Below are positions 8,378 through 16,627 of a stretch of 64,000 nt of DNA, piece by piece. The notes beneath the pieces are model-generated. The model saw only the letters and a list, made by a program, of their open reading frames with translations, searched no databases and was not told where the DNA came from. Source of the stretch: CAZMGV01 sp964565925 (lineage in GTDB: Bacteria; JAGRBM01; JAHCIT01). Both the position numbers and the translations under genes were made by a program. Position 1 is the stretch's first letter. Each line of letters begins with the position of its first letter. The stretch is taken from NCBI GenBank assembly GCA_964565925.1, contig CAZMGV010000020.1, forward strand, positions 9,377 to 73,376, given 5' to 3'.

Positions 8378-9187
8378 ATGGATCTGAACGGCAAGAAAGT
8401 ATTTGTCACCGGCGGTATGAGCGGTATTGGCCTCCGCATGGCGGAACTGTTCGCCGGCCGTGGCGCTCACCTGGCCATATTCGACCTCCGGCAGAATCCG
8501 GAGGCCGAAAAACAGATCTCCGCAGCCCGCCGGAATCCGGGTCAGCTGCTCAGAACGGGCACCGTTGATGTCAGCGATTCCGAAGCGGTTCGGTCGGAAT
8601 TTGCAAAAGCCGCTGCCGAACTGGGTGCACCGGATCTGGTGTTCAACAGCGCCGGAATTGTCGCTGCGAAAATACTGGAGCTTTCGGCGGCAGAAGAGTT
8701 CGAAAACGTTATCCGCGTCAACCTGTTCGGGAGCCGCAATGTTGCGGCGGCCGCCATTCCGTTACTCAAACCCGGCGGCAAGATCGTTCTGGTGGCGTCG
8801 CTGGCCGGGCTGGTCGGCAGTTATGGCTATACAGCCTACTCGGCATCGAAGTTCGGGGTTTTTGGACTCGCTGAATCACTCCGCGTTGAACTGAAACCTA
8901 AGGGAATCGAAGTAGCGGTCGTCTGCCCGCCCGAAGTCGACACTCCCATGGTTCACTATGAACGGACTGTCCGCCCCAGGGCGACCGAAGCGCTCAAGCT
9001 GTTTGCGGGAACGCTGACTGTGGACGAGGCCTGCAGCGCCATTCTGAAAGGCGTCGAAAGCGGACGATTTATCATAATCCCCGGAGCACGCGGAAAACTC
9101 ACCTGGTATCTCGCCAAGCTGCTTCCGAGGAGCCTGACGCACAGGGTGTCGGACAGCATCGTTGCGAAGGCGCTGAAAAAGCCATAA
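8378..9187 (+). CDS. Short-chain dehydrogenase/reductase (SDR) family oxidoreductase
   Basis: The 269-residue enzyme has the classical SDR features: cofactor loop 'VTGGMSGIG' near residue 10, 'NSAGIV' (NAG-type motif), a catalytic Ser in 'LVASLAG', and the YxxxK pair in 'YTAYSASKFG'. The C-terminal region resembles 3-ketodihydrosphingosine-reductase-like and other lipid-acting SDRs that end near a hydrophobic tail ('WYLAKLLPRSL'). The ATG at 8378 is chosen because it lies 10 bases after the preceding stop with an AAGGGAA ribosome site. It is probably co-transcribed with the propeller gene; the substrate is unknown. Confidence 0.88.
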   Translation: MDLNGKKVFVTGGMSGIGLRMAELFAGRGAHLAIFDLRQNPEAEKQISAARRNPGQLLRTGTVDVSDSEAVRSEFAKAAAELGAPDLVFNSAGIVAAKILELSAAEEFENVIRVNLFGSRNVAAAAIPLLKPGGKIVLVASLAGLVGSYGYTAYSASKFGVFGLAESLRVELKPKGIEVAVVCPPEVDTPMVHYERTVRPRATEALKLFAGTLTVDEACSAILKGVESGRFIIIPGARGKLTWYLAKLLPRSLTHRVSDSIVAKALKKP

Positions 9188-9234
9188 CGATTGCGGGCTG
9201 GTTCAGGCCAGAGCGAAATACCGGGAAGATCGCC

Positions 9235-10434
9235 TTACCGCGCGGCGGCCGCTGCAGCCATCTTCCGGTGATTGCGCTTTTCGCCCGGGATATGGGCGCA
9301 GGACGATACGCCGCCATGAATGTCTCCGGTCGTCGCGTAGGCCCAGGACCGGGAGCCGCCGCAGACCTGGCGGTATTCGCAGGCTCCGCAGTTACCCTGC
9401 AGGGCCGTGCGGTCGCGCAGGCTCCTGAACAGGGGCGAATCCCGGTAGATCGAGGTCAGGCTCTGTTCGCGGATGCTTCCACCTGAAAGCGGCAGGAAGC
9501 CGCTCGGATACACGTTGCCGAGATTGTTCACGAAGCAGAACCCGTCGCCGGAGTTCACGACCCGGGCCGCATTGGCGAACAGGGGCTGGCCGGGCGGCGG
9601 ATTGTTGCGGCCGTCGGGGGTCAGGCGCGCAAGCTGCGCCCGCTCAATCAGGAACCGGCGGTAGTGCTGCGCCTCGGTCACCTTGACCACGAAAGGGGCC
9701 TTTTCGGCTACCGCCGAGATCTTCTCGAACATCCGCTCGTACTCATCGGCGGTAAGCGCCTGCTCCATCCCGGCGCGTCCCACCGGCACGAGAAAGAATA
9801 TTTCCCAGAAGGCGATCCCCATGCCGGTCACGAGCGCTGTCAGCCGGTCGAAGTCGTCCAGCTTCGCCCGGGTAAGGCAGGTGTTGATCTGGAGCGGCAG
9901 CCCGATCGCGCGGGCATAGGAAGCCGCCTCCATCGTCTTGGCGAATGCTCCGCACACGCCGCGGAAATTGTCGTGGACCTCGGCCGTGCTGGCATCGAGG
10001 CTGAGGGCCATCTGGTCAAGACCCGTGGCCTTCAGGGCCCGGATACGTTCCGGGGTGAGCAGCGGCGTGGCGGCCGGGATCGTTCCGGTCCGCAGACCGC
10101 GCGACTTGGCGTGCCGGATCAGCTTGTCGAGATCTGCACGGCGCAGCGGATCACCGCCCGAAAACACCATGATCGGTGTGCCGAGATCGGCCACCTGGTC
10201 GACGAGCCCCATCCCTTCGTCGGTGGAGAGCTCTCCCGGCTGGGGTTCAACCAGTGCTTCAGCGCGGCAATGCGTACAGGCAAGACCGCAGGCACGTGTC
10301 ACTTCCCAGATCACGAGCAGCGGGCTCCTGTTATAGTCCAGACCGATCCCCGCCTGGGAACCCGGATAGCCTCCGGGATGTCCACCAGAGTGACCGCCGG
10401 GATGTCCTGAGCTCTGCGGACTGGTATTGTTCAT
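9235..10434 (-). CDS. Radical SAM/SPASM protein (TIGR04053-like)
   Basis: The protein has 399 residues. The radical SAM cluster motif CxxxCxxC appears as 'CGLACTHC' at residues 49-56 after 'LLVIWEVTRA', and a C-terminal SPASM-type cysteine set 'CGACEYRQVCGG' binds extra Fe-S clusters. This layout matches the family annotated as TIGR04053, related to haem d1/haem-modifying NirJ-type enzymes. The first 25 residues are an odd Gly/His/Pro repeat (GHPGGHSGGHPGGYPG), possibly metal-binding. It is the last gene of the minus-strand cytochrome cluster, 16 bases after the NrfD gene, so a role in maturing a cofactor or peptide of that system is plausible but unproven. Confidence 0.82.
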   Translation of the reverse strand: MNNTSPQSSGHPGGHSGGHPGGYPGSQAGIGLDYNRSPLLVIWEVTRACGLACTHCRAEALVEPQPGELSTDEGMGLVDQVADLGTPIMVFSGGDPLRRADLDKLIRHAKSRGLRTGTIPAATPLLTPERIRALKATGLDQMALSLDASTAEVHDNFRGVCGAFAKTMEAASYARAIGLPLQINTCLTRAKLDDFDRLTALVTGMGIAFWEIFFLVPVGRAGMEQALTADEYERMFEKISAVAEKAPFVVKVTEAQHYRRFLIERAQLARLTPDGRNNPPPGQPLFANAARVVNSGDGFCFVNNLGNVYPSGFLPLSGGSIREQSLTSIYRDSPLFRSLRDRTALQGNCGACEYRQVCGGSRSWAYATTGDIHGGVSSCAHIPGEKRNHRKMAAAAAAR

Positions 10435-10450
10435 CGGAAATCCTTGCCGG

Positions 10451-11995
10451 TCAGCCTTTTTCCACCGGCTTCATCGGCGGGACGGTTTCATACATGGCCG
10501 CCGAGTAGAAGCTCATCATCACACCGATAATGAACATGACCGGCGCAAACGGAATGATCGGGTCCAGATACGGCTTGGTTCCGTACCGTGCCGAGCACGC
10601 GAAGCCGACCAGCGCCAGAGTGAGTCCGGTCGCCAGCGTTCCCCAGAACAGCAGCCGGCGGGTCCACCGGAAACCGCCGGTCTCCTTGATCTCCGGCGCC
10701 TTTGCGACGCGTTCGGATGTCTCCACCGGAACGATCGGGAAAAACTTGGCGAACACCACTCCCATCAGGATCGCCAGCGCGAACAGCCCGATCACGATCG
10801 AGAGTTCGACCCATGTCGGTGAATAGTGCCCGTCCGGATAATTGAGAAGCATGCCGTGCGTCTGCGATGGAACGACGATCAGCATACGTTTCAGTACGGC
10901 GGCGATATTCACGGTGAACCCGCAGAACACGGTCAATCCGATATTCACGCTACCGGTTGCAAACTGCCGGAACAGAATCGCGACCGGAATGGCCAAGGCT
11001 GCGACGACCGTCCAGAAACTCCTCGCATAGGCGCCCATGGTGACGGCATGCGCCACATGGGCCTCGCCCGCCAGACCCGCATAGTTGGCCGTCAGTTCCT
11101 CGACGAGCATGAAATACAGATAGATGACACCGAGAACCCAGAGCAGATTGCCCAGCCACTGAAACGTGGCCTTGTCGATCTTCTCTTCAAGCCCGAAGTG
11201 CTTGCGAACGACGGCAGCGACGATGATCAGCACGCCGATTCCCGAGACGCCCGCCATCACGACGAATCCGGGCGCCTGGAGCGCGCTGAACCAGCCCGGG
11301 CGGCCGCCCTGGATTCCGAAAATAAAGCCAAGTGTCGAGTGGGCAGCCACCAGAATGGGCAGGATCGTGAGCGACAGCCAGAAGCTGACGCTCGTGTGGC
11401 GTTTGCGCTCGTTCGCTGTGCCCCGGAAACCCGTCGCCCATATCCGATAGGCCCAACCCCACTTGCCCGCCCTTTCGGCGCAGTAGGCGGCATCCGCCCG
11501 GCCGGCCAGATAGAAATACACGAGGCTGGAGAACAGGTAGCCCGCCACGACCAGCGTGAACGTCCCGAAGAACGGAGACATGGTGCGAGCGAAAGCAGGC
11601 AGATTCGTGAGCCCTTTCAACGGACGTCCCAGGTCGGCGATGATCAACATGCTGGCAACGAGCAGTGCGCATATGGTCACCAGTTCGGCGACCCTAGAAA
11701 GCGGTTTCAGCAGTTTGATGTCGAAAAGCCGGACCATGGCGGCTGTGGAAATACCCGCGAAGCTCACCCCGACAAAGTAGACATAAAAGCAGATATAGAG
11801 ACCCCATGCGGCGCCACCCTGCCCGATGGTTCGCGCGCCGGTCACGATGTCGCCGTGCCTGAGCTGGAAATAGAACCCGTAAACTCCCCAAAGGAAAAGA
11901 CCGCCCAGGACCATGACCAGTGCGAACCACCCGGCACTGAACTTGCCGATTTTCAAGGGAAGATCAGGAGTCCCGCATGATTTGATGTCGCTCAT
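10451..11995 (-). CDS. NrfD/PsrC-family membrane subunit (QrcD/ActC-like)
   Basis: The 514-residue polytopic protein has about ten hydrophobic helices and belongs to the NrfD/PsrC family, which carries a quinone site in the inner membrane and contains no haem. The N-terminus 'KIGKFSAGWFALVMVLGGLFL' begins the first helix. Its start overlaps the stop of the Fe-S gene by four bases (ATGA), so the two are translationally coupled. In Qrc of Desulfovibrio and in alternative complex III, such a subunit takes electrons from menaquinol and passes them to the Fe-S subunit. The gene order here supports that role. Confidence 0.88.
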   Translation of the reverse strand: MSDIKSCGTPDLPLKIGKFSAGWFALVMVLGGLFLWGVYGFYFQLRHGDIVTGARTIGQGGAAWGLYICFYVYFVGVSFAGISTAAMVRLFDIKLLKPLSRVAELVTICALLVASMLIIADLGRPLKGLTNLPAFARTMSPFFGTFTLVVAGYLFSSLVYFYLAGRADAAYCAERAGKWGWAYRIWATGFRGTANERKRHTSVSFWLSLTILPILVAAHSTLGFIFGIQGGRPGWFSALQAPGFVVMAGVSGIGVLIIVAAVVRKHFGLEEKIDKATFQWLGNLLWVLGVIYLYFMLVEELTANYAGLAGEAHVAHAVTMGAYARSFWTVVAALAIPVAILFRQFATGSVNIGLTVFCGFTVNIAAVLKRMLIVVPSQTHGMLLNYPDGHYSPTWVELSIVIGLFALAILMGVVFAKFFPIVPVETSERVAKAPEIKETGGFRWTRRLLFWGTLATGLTLALVGFACSARYGTKPYLDPIIPFAPVMFIIGVMMSFYSAAMYETVPPMKPVEKG

Positions 11996-12840
11996 TTGCC
12001 GATCCTCTTGTCTTTCGCCAGGTAAACCACCTTCGGTTTGGTTCCGAGAAATTCAAGCAGCCTCGAAGCCCTCGGGCTTTCATGCAGGCGCGAGACCTGA
12101 CTCTCCGGATCGTTCAGATCGCCGAAGGTAATCGCCTGTGTCGGGCAGGACTGCGCGCAGGCGGGCAGCCGGATGAAATCCGCGTCCGTCAGTTCACGCT
12201 CGTCGATCCGGGCCATTTCGCGAACGGACCGGATCCGGTGCACGCAGAACGTGCATTTCTCTATAACGCCTTCGGGCCTCGTGGAGACATCAGGGTTGAG
12301 GAACTCCTTGTAGGTTTCCGGCCACTCCGGCTCGCTCCAGTTGAAATAGCGGCGCGAATACGGACACGCGGTCTGGCAGTACCGGCAGCCGATACACCGG
12401 TCCCATATCTGTGCGGTAATACCTTCCTCGGTCTGATAGGTTGCTCCTACGGGGCAGACCTTGACGCACGGAGCGTTTTCGCAGTGCATGCAAGGAGTGG
12501 GAAGCACCTGATCGATCCTGCCTTCGGACTGTTCGCCGGATTTCTCCTTGGGCAGCATGTCCATCCAGTAGATGCCGGTCCCCTCGCTTCCCGGTGCACA
12601 TCCGGTGGCGGGCACGTTGTTCTCGCTCCGGCACGCAACCGTGCAGGCGCCGCAGGCCGTGCAGAGATCGAGATCGATCGCCATCCCCCACTTGGCCTTG
12701 TATCTGGCCGGCGCCTTTTCGGCCGCCTCCTTAACGCCGCTCCAGGCCCGTTTCGGGAGTGAGGCGACGAACACACCGGCCGCCGATACGCCCTGGACCA
12801 CCTTGCCGAAAAACGAACGCCGTGTCTGGATATCACTCAT
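11992..12840 (-). CDS. Ferredoxin-like subunit with four Fe-S clusters (QrcC/NrfC-like), Tat signal
   Basis: The 282-residue protein has a twin-arginine leader 'RRSFFGKV' at residues 7-14, so it should be exported folded. Four cluster-binding sets are visible: CTACGACTVAC (60-70), CMHCENAPCVKVC (117-129), CIGCRYCQTAC (149-159), and CTFC (196-199) with CAQSC (228-232). This is the NrfC/DmsB/QrcC type of electron-wire subunit. It overlaps both neighbours by four bases. It would carry electrons between the NrfD quinone site and the MopB-like and cytochrome subunits on the periplasmic side. Confidence 0.9.
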   Translation of the reverse strand: MSDIQTRRSFFGKVVQGVSAAGVFVASLPKRAWSGVKEAAEKAPARYKAKWGMAIDLDLCTACGACTVACRSENNVPATGCAPGSEGTGIYWMDMLPKEKSGEQSEGRIDQVLPTPCMHCENAPCVKVCPVGATYQTEEGITAQIWDRCIGCRYCQTACPYSRRYFNWSEPEWPETYKEFLNPDVSTRPEGVIEKCTFCVHRIRSVREMARIDERELTDADFIRLPACAQSCPTQAITFGDLNDPESQVSRLHESPRASRLLEFLGTKPKVVYLAKDKRIGK

Positions 12841-15266
12841 ACGACTTTCCTCCGCACCGAGACGCGCGTTCCCTGGTATGGGGAGAATCCGGTCAACCGG
12901 TCAGGTTCGGCATCAAGCAGCGTCATCACGTTTGCACCCCAGCCCTTGGCCCATCTGCCCATGGCAGTGTGCCCTCCGCCTCTGGCTATACGGACTTCGT
13001 CGACATGGATATTCGGATCGATATAGGCCACGACGTCGATGGAACCGGCCACGCTTTCAACCACCAGCGGGTCGCCATTAGCCACCCCCAGTTTCCCGGC
13101 CAGTTCAGGATGAATTTCCGCCTCGGTCTTCCACGCCGGCCGGCCCGTAAAGGCGACGACCTCGCGCAGCCAGGGAAGATTCGCACCGCTGCCTTCGGCG
13201 TACGTGCTAGGCGTATAGGGTGTCAGCAAATACGGGAATTTCTCCGGCTCACCTCTCATCGCGACGATGTCGTGATGAGGGAGACAGACATCGTCGAGCC
13301 CCTCGGTGTGCCCCCAGGAGGCAAGGAGCTCGTCCGGCGTCTTCCCGACCTTTTCCGCGAGTGTTTCCACCGCGTTCATCAGGTTCTGCGAGAAGAATTC
13401 GAACTTGCCGGACGGCGTCCTGAAGACTTCGTTCCACTGCTCGAACTTGTAACCGTCGTCTTTCCAGAATCCGGCGGCAAACAGCTTCTTGTTAAAGGCC
13501 GCGGGCGTGTCTGCCACAATCGATCCGCGTTGCGCGGCCTGAATCCCCGCGACCCGCTTCAGGACAGCTTCCTTGAAGTTCTTCCAGGGGAATGCGCCGG
13601 CGACCGGATCGCCGATCTTCTTCGCGAGATCGATCAGCACATCGCCGTTCGGGCGCGTGTCGTAGAGGTGCTCGACGACGGGCTGGCGCATGCCGAACAC
13701 GGCGTAGCCTACGCTCGGGGCGGGCGCCGCGTCTTCCCATCGCTCAAGATAGGTGTGATCCGGCAGAATCAGATCCGCGAGTTCGCTGGCCGACTCGTCC
13801 AGGAACGGCGCGAATTTGACGATAAAGGGGACCTTTTCCAGCGCCTTGCGCCAGCGAAGCGGCGCCACCCGTGAATAGACCGGATTGCTGTGGTGAAGAA
13901 ACAGTGTGTCGAGGTCGTACGGCTTGCCGGACTCCAGCGCGGCGGGCAGTTCGTTGTATACCGATTCATGCCACGGGAACTGCTTCACACCGACGCCGTC
14001 CAGCCTGGGCTGCGCGAGACCTTTTTTCGCGGTGTCGTCCAGTTCCACTTCGGGCCAGTCGGCCAGCGGCGCATTGCGCTGTATAAGCACCCCGCCCGGC
14101 CGGTCGATCGCGCCGAGCAGTCCGTTCAGCGCATGGACCGCCATAGCGGCATAGAGGCCATTGGCATTACTCGTTCCGTCTTCACTGGTGATCGCAAAGG
14201 ACGGTTTCTCGGCGACGATATCGTAGGCGATCCGCTCAAGATTCCTGACCGAAGTCTTGCAGATCTCGGCGACGGTCTCCGGATTAAACCTTTCCAGCGC
14301 GTCCTTGAGACCCTTATGGGTACGCTTTTTCTTGTCCTGCCACGAGGTGAAACCGAAGCCGTGCTCTTCGACGAACTTCTTGTCGTAGGTTCCCTCCCTG
14401 ACGAGGATGTGGCAGAGGCCCATCGCAAACGCCCCGTGGGATGTCGGCGCAATTGACACCCACTGGTCGGAGTTCATCGCCGTCTTGGAAGACGGCGTAC
14501 CGACGTGGACAATCGTCGAGCGGATACCATGGTCGCCGTGGCGCAGATGCGCCTGGGCACGGGCGAAAGCGATATGCTGGCAGGAGCCTTCCAGAATGCT
14601 CGATCCGATGCTGAGAATGTAGCGGGTATTGCTCCAGTCGTACGCCGGAATATCCCGCACGCCCTGCATCGCCCACACGGCATCGGCGACCAGATGCTCG
14701 TTGGCGGAGGCCGTGTCGAAGAAGTTGGGGGTGCCATAGGATTTTGCGAACCGCATGAGCAGTTCGCGCATCATCCCGCGGTTCTGGCCGCAGGCAATTC
14801 CGAGGCGGTGACTCTCGCCCTTCTGGCGCAGGCCCGAGAGCCGCTCTGAAAGAAGCGCCAGGGCGTCGTCCCAGGAGATCGGCTCGAACGACGGCTGCCC
14901 GCGCCCGCCCTTGCGGCGCATCGGCTGCTGCACGCGGTCCGGATCGTAGAGAACCTGCGTTCCGGAGAGGCCACGCGGCCCGATACCGCCCACGTTGATA
15001 GGCGATGTCTGGAGACCTTCGATCTTGACGGCCCGGCCCTCGACCACCCGGACCCGGATGCCGCAGCCCGCCGGGCACTGGGCACAGGAAGAATTGACGA
15101 ACCTTTGCTCGCCTTTGTACCAGCCCGAGGCGCCCGGCACCGGCGGCTTTTTCAGCGCAAACGGGTCTTCCTTGTCGCATCCGGCCAGTACGGCCCCGGC
15201 TGCTGCGGCGGCCCCTGCCGACTGGAGAACTTCTCGCCTTTTAAAGAATTTGGGAAGCTTCAGCAT
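12837..15266 (-). CDS. Molybdopterin-oxidoreductase-like subunit (QrcB/ActB-like), exported lipoprotein
   Basis: The 809-residue protein has a twin-arginine-type leader with Arg 10-11 ('FFKRREVLQSAG') followed by a lipobox 'VLAGC' at Cys30. The MopB fold follows, with 'CAQCPAGC' (Cys61, 64, 68). The fourth cluster ligand, normally Cys in 'LCxRG', is Gly96 in 'GGIGPRG'. No clear Mo-ligating Cys, Sec or Ser context is visible. QrcB and ActB are known members of this superfamily that lack molybdenum, so this is probably a structural/electron-transfer homologue, not an active reductase. ATG 15266 is preferred; GTG 15275 directly abutting the upstream stop is possible. It overlaps the Fe-S gene by four bases. 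Confidence 0.85.
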   Translation of the reverse strand: MLKLPKFFKRREVLQSAGAAAAAGAVLAGCDKEDPFALKKPPVPGASGWYKGEQRFVNSSCAQCPAGCGIRVRVVEGRAVKIEGLQTSPINVGGIGPRGLSGTQVLYDPDRVQQPMRRKGGRGQPSFEPISWDDALALLSERLSGLRQKGESHRLGIACGQNRGMMRELLMRFAKSYGTPNFFDTASANEHLVADAVWAMQGVRDIPAYDWSNTRYILSIGSSILEGSCQHIAFARAQAHLRHGDHGIRSTIVHVGTPSSKTAMNSDQWVSIAPTSHGAFAMGLCHILVREGTYDKKFVEEHGFGFTSWQDKKKRTHKGLKDALERFNPETVAEICKTSVRNLERIAYDIVAEKPSFAITSEDGTSNANGLYAAMAVHALNGLLGAIDRPGGVLIQRNAPLADWPEVELDDTAKKGLAQPRLDGVGVKQFPWHESVYNELPAALESGKPYDLDTLFLHHSNPVYSRVAPLRWRKALEKVPFIVKFAPFLDESASELADLILPDHTYLERWEDAAPAPSVGYAVFGMRQPVVEHLYDTRPNGDVLIDLAKKIGDPVAGAFPWKNFKEAVLKRVAGIQAAQRGSIVADTPAAFNKKLFAAGFWKDDGYKFEQWNEVFRTPSGKFEFFSQNLMNAVETLAEKVGKTPDELLASWGHTEGLDDVCLPHHDIVAMRGEPEKFPYLLTPYTPSTYAEGSGANLPWLREVVAFTGRPAWKTEAEIHPELAGKLGVANGDPLVVESVAGSIDVVAYIDPNIHVDEVRIARGGGHTAMGRWAKGWGANVMTLLDAEPDRLTGFSPYQGTRVSVRRKVV

Positions 15267-15275
15267 AGTTGGCAC

Positions 15276-15797
15276 TCACTTGTGGCACGTAATGCATTCA
15301 TTACGCGCGCCCTTCTGGTCATGGCAGGCCATGCAGGTTTTCATGTCGAGGTGTCGGATCTGGGACGTGGTGACCGGCTCTTTCATCTCGGCCATCTTCC
15401 CGTGGCACTCCGTGCACTCAAGTTTCCCGAAGTTCACATGGGCCGCATGCGAGAAATACACATGCCCCGGGAGCCGGTTGACCTGCTCCCACGGGATCGC
15501 ATTTCCGCTTTCGGCCGCCTCCCGTATTTTCGGCTCTTCCGGGTTGTCGCCCTTCTTTTCTTCATGGCACAGCATGCACTGCTTCACGGAGGGGAAAGTC
15601 GCATACGGAGAATTGCTGGCGTGGGCATGGCAGTCGAGACAGGTCATCTCTTCCTTCATGTGCCGCTGATGGTCGAACTTGATCGGCTGGACGACCGGCT
15701 TCGGGGCGCTTCCGGCGCCCAGAAGACCGCCGACCGCTGCGAAGGCGACCAGACCCAGACCGGCGACGACTATTAGACCCTTCCTCATGGTTCGCAT
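15276..15797 (-). CDS. Pentahaem cytochrome c (QrcA/ActA-like)
   Basis: The 173-residue protein has an N-terminal membrane anchor or uncleaved signal (residues 8-29) and five CxxCH haem motifs at residues 53, 74, 128, 155 and 168, with distal His-rich segments 'FDHQRH' and 'FSHAAH'. The spacing resembles the cytochrome subunits of Qrc (six haems) and alternative complex III (ActA, five haems). It precedes the MopB-like, Fe-S and NrfD genes, the same order as qrcABCD. It probably accepts or donates electrons on the periplasmic face of the complex. The start (ATG 15797) is five bases after ccsA; ATG 15788 is an alternative. Confidence 0.87.
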   Translation of the reverse strand: MRTMRKGLIVVAGLGLVAFAAVGGLLGAGSAPKPVVQPIKFDHQRHMKEEMTCLDCHAHASNSPYATFPSVKQCMLCHEEKKGDNPEEPKIREAAESGNAIPWEQVNRLPGHVYFSHAAHVNFGKLECTECHGKMAEMKEPVTTSQIRHLDMKTCMACHDQKGARNECITCHK

Positions 15798-15802
15798 CAC
15801 TT

Positions 15803-16627
15803 TCACTGATAGACGTGGAGACTGTTCTCCGCCGTGGGCAGCAGGTTCATCCCCAAATAGGTGAACACGACCGCCGCAAAACACATCACCAGAACCGCCA
15901 TCGAGCGCTTGCCATGAAGGCCCCTGACATAGCGCAGATGGAGATAGACCAGATACAGGAGCCACGTGATGAGCGCCCAGTTTTCCTTGGGATCCCAGGT
16001 CCAGTAGTCGCCCCAGGCGGCCTTGCCCCACATGGAGCCCAGCGCCAGACCCAGTGTGAGCGCCGCGAACCCGAAGCGGACCGTCAGGTTCGCCGATTCG
16101 GCGTATTTCTCCGAATCGGGCGTCGAACCCTGTTTGCCGCGCCCGGTATAGAGGCTCATGACGGCCAGCACGCAGGAAGCGAACAGCGTCGCGTAAGAGA
16201 CGAAATAGGTCACGACATGCGGAACGAACCAGGCGCTCTGAAGCGCCGGCGGCAGGTTGATGATCTCGATGTCCGGTTTGCGGAGTCCGTAGATGATCCC
16301 GCCCACGTTCAGTACGGCCGTAAAGGGAATCAGGATATAGAGCCGGTACAGGCCGATCAGGACCAGTGTCACGAGCGACACGCACCAGGGATAAAAGAGC
16401 AGCGTTTCGTAAAGCGTCTTGAACGGCGGCCGGCCGCTCTCAATCCAGCGGTCGGCGATCACGCCCGTATTCACGACAAAACAGGCAACGAGCAGCCCGA
16501 GACAGATTTTGAGCAGCAGCCTGGAACGGGAATAGGAAGCCGGAACGCTCGTCAGCGCGACGGTTCCGTAACCCCCCGCCATCACAAGGGCCGCCGGATG
16601 CATGAGGATTTCGTCCATCGCCATCAT
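15803..16627 (-). CDS. ccsA: System II cytochrome c biogenesis protein CcsA-type haem handling/ligation subunit
   Basis: The 274-residue membrane protein has about eight helices and the tryptophan-rich WWD haem-binding segment 'WGDYWTWDPKENWALITW' near residues 204-221, the hallmark of CcsA/CcmC/CcmF proteins. With ResB it forms the haem export and ligation synthetase that attaches haem to CxxCH motifs in the periplasm. Its start overlaps the resB stop by four bases. It lies inside the multihaem cytochrome cluster, which has over 30 CxxCH sites to mature. Confidence 0.92.
   Translation of the reverse strand: MMAMDEILMHPAALVMAGGYGTVALTSVPASYSRSRLLLKICLGLLVACFVVNTGVIADRWIESGRPPFKTLYETLLFYPWCVSLVTLVLIGLYRLYILIPFTAVLNVGGIIYGLRKPDIEIINLPPALQSAWFVPHVVTYFVSYATLFASCVLAVMSLYTGRGKQGSTPDSEKYAESANLTVRFGFAALTLGLALGSMWGKAAWGDYWTWDPKENWALITWLLYLVYLHLRYVRGLHGKRSMAVLVMCFAAVVFTYLGMNLLPTAENSLHVYQ

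Noticed and set aside
10826..11980. A 384-codon plus-strand frame
   Set aside because: It is antisense to the NrfD membrane gene; the highly charged product has no family features.
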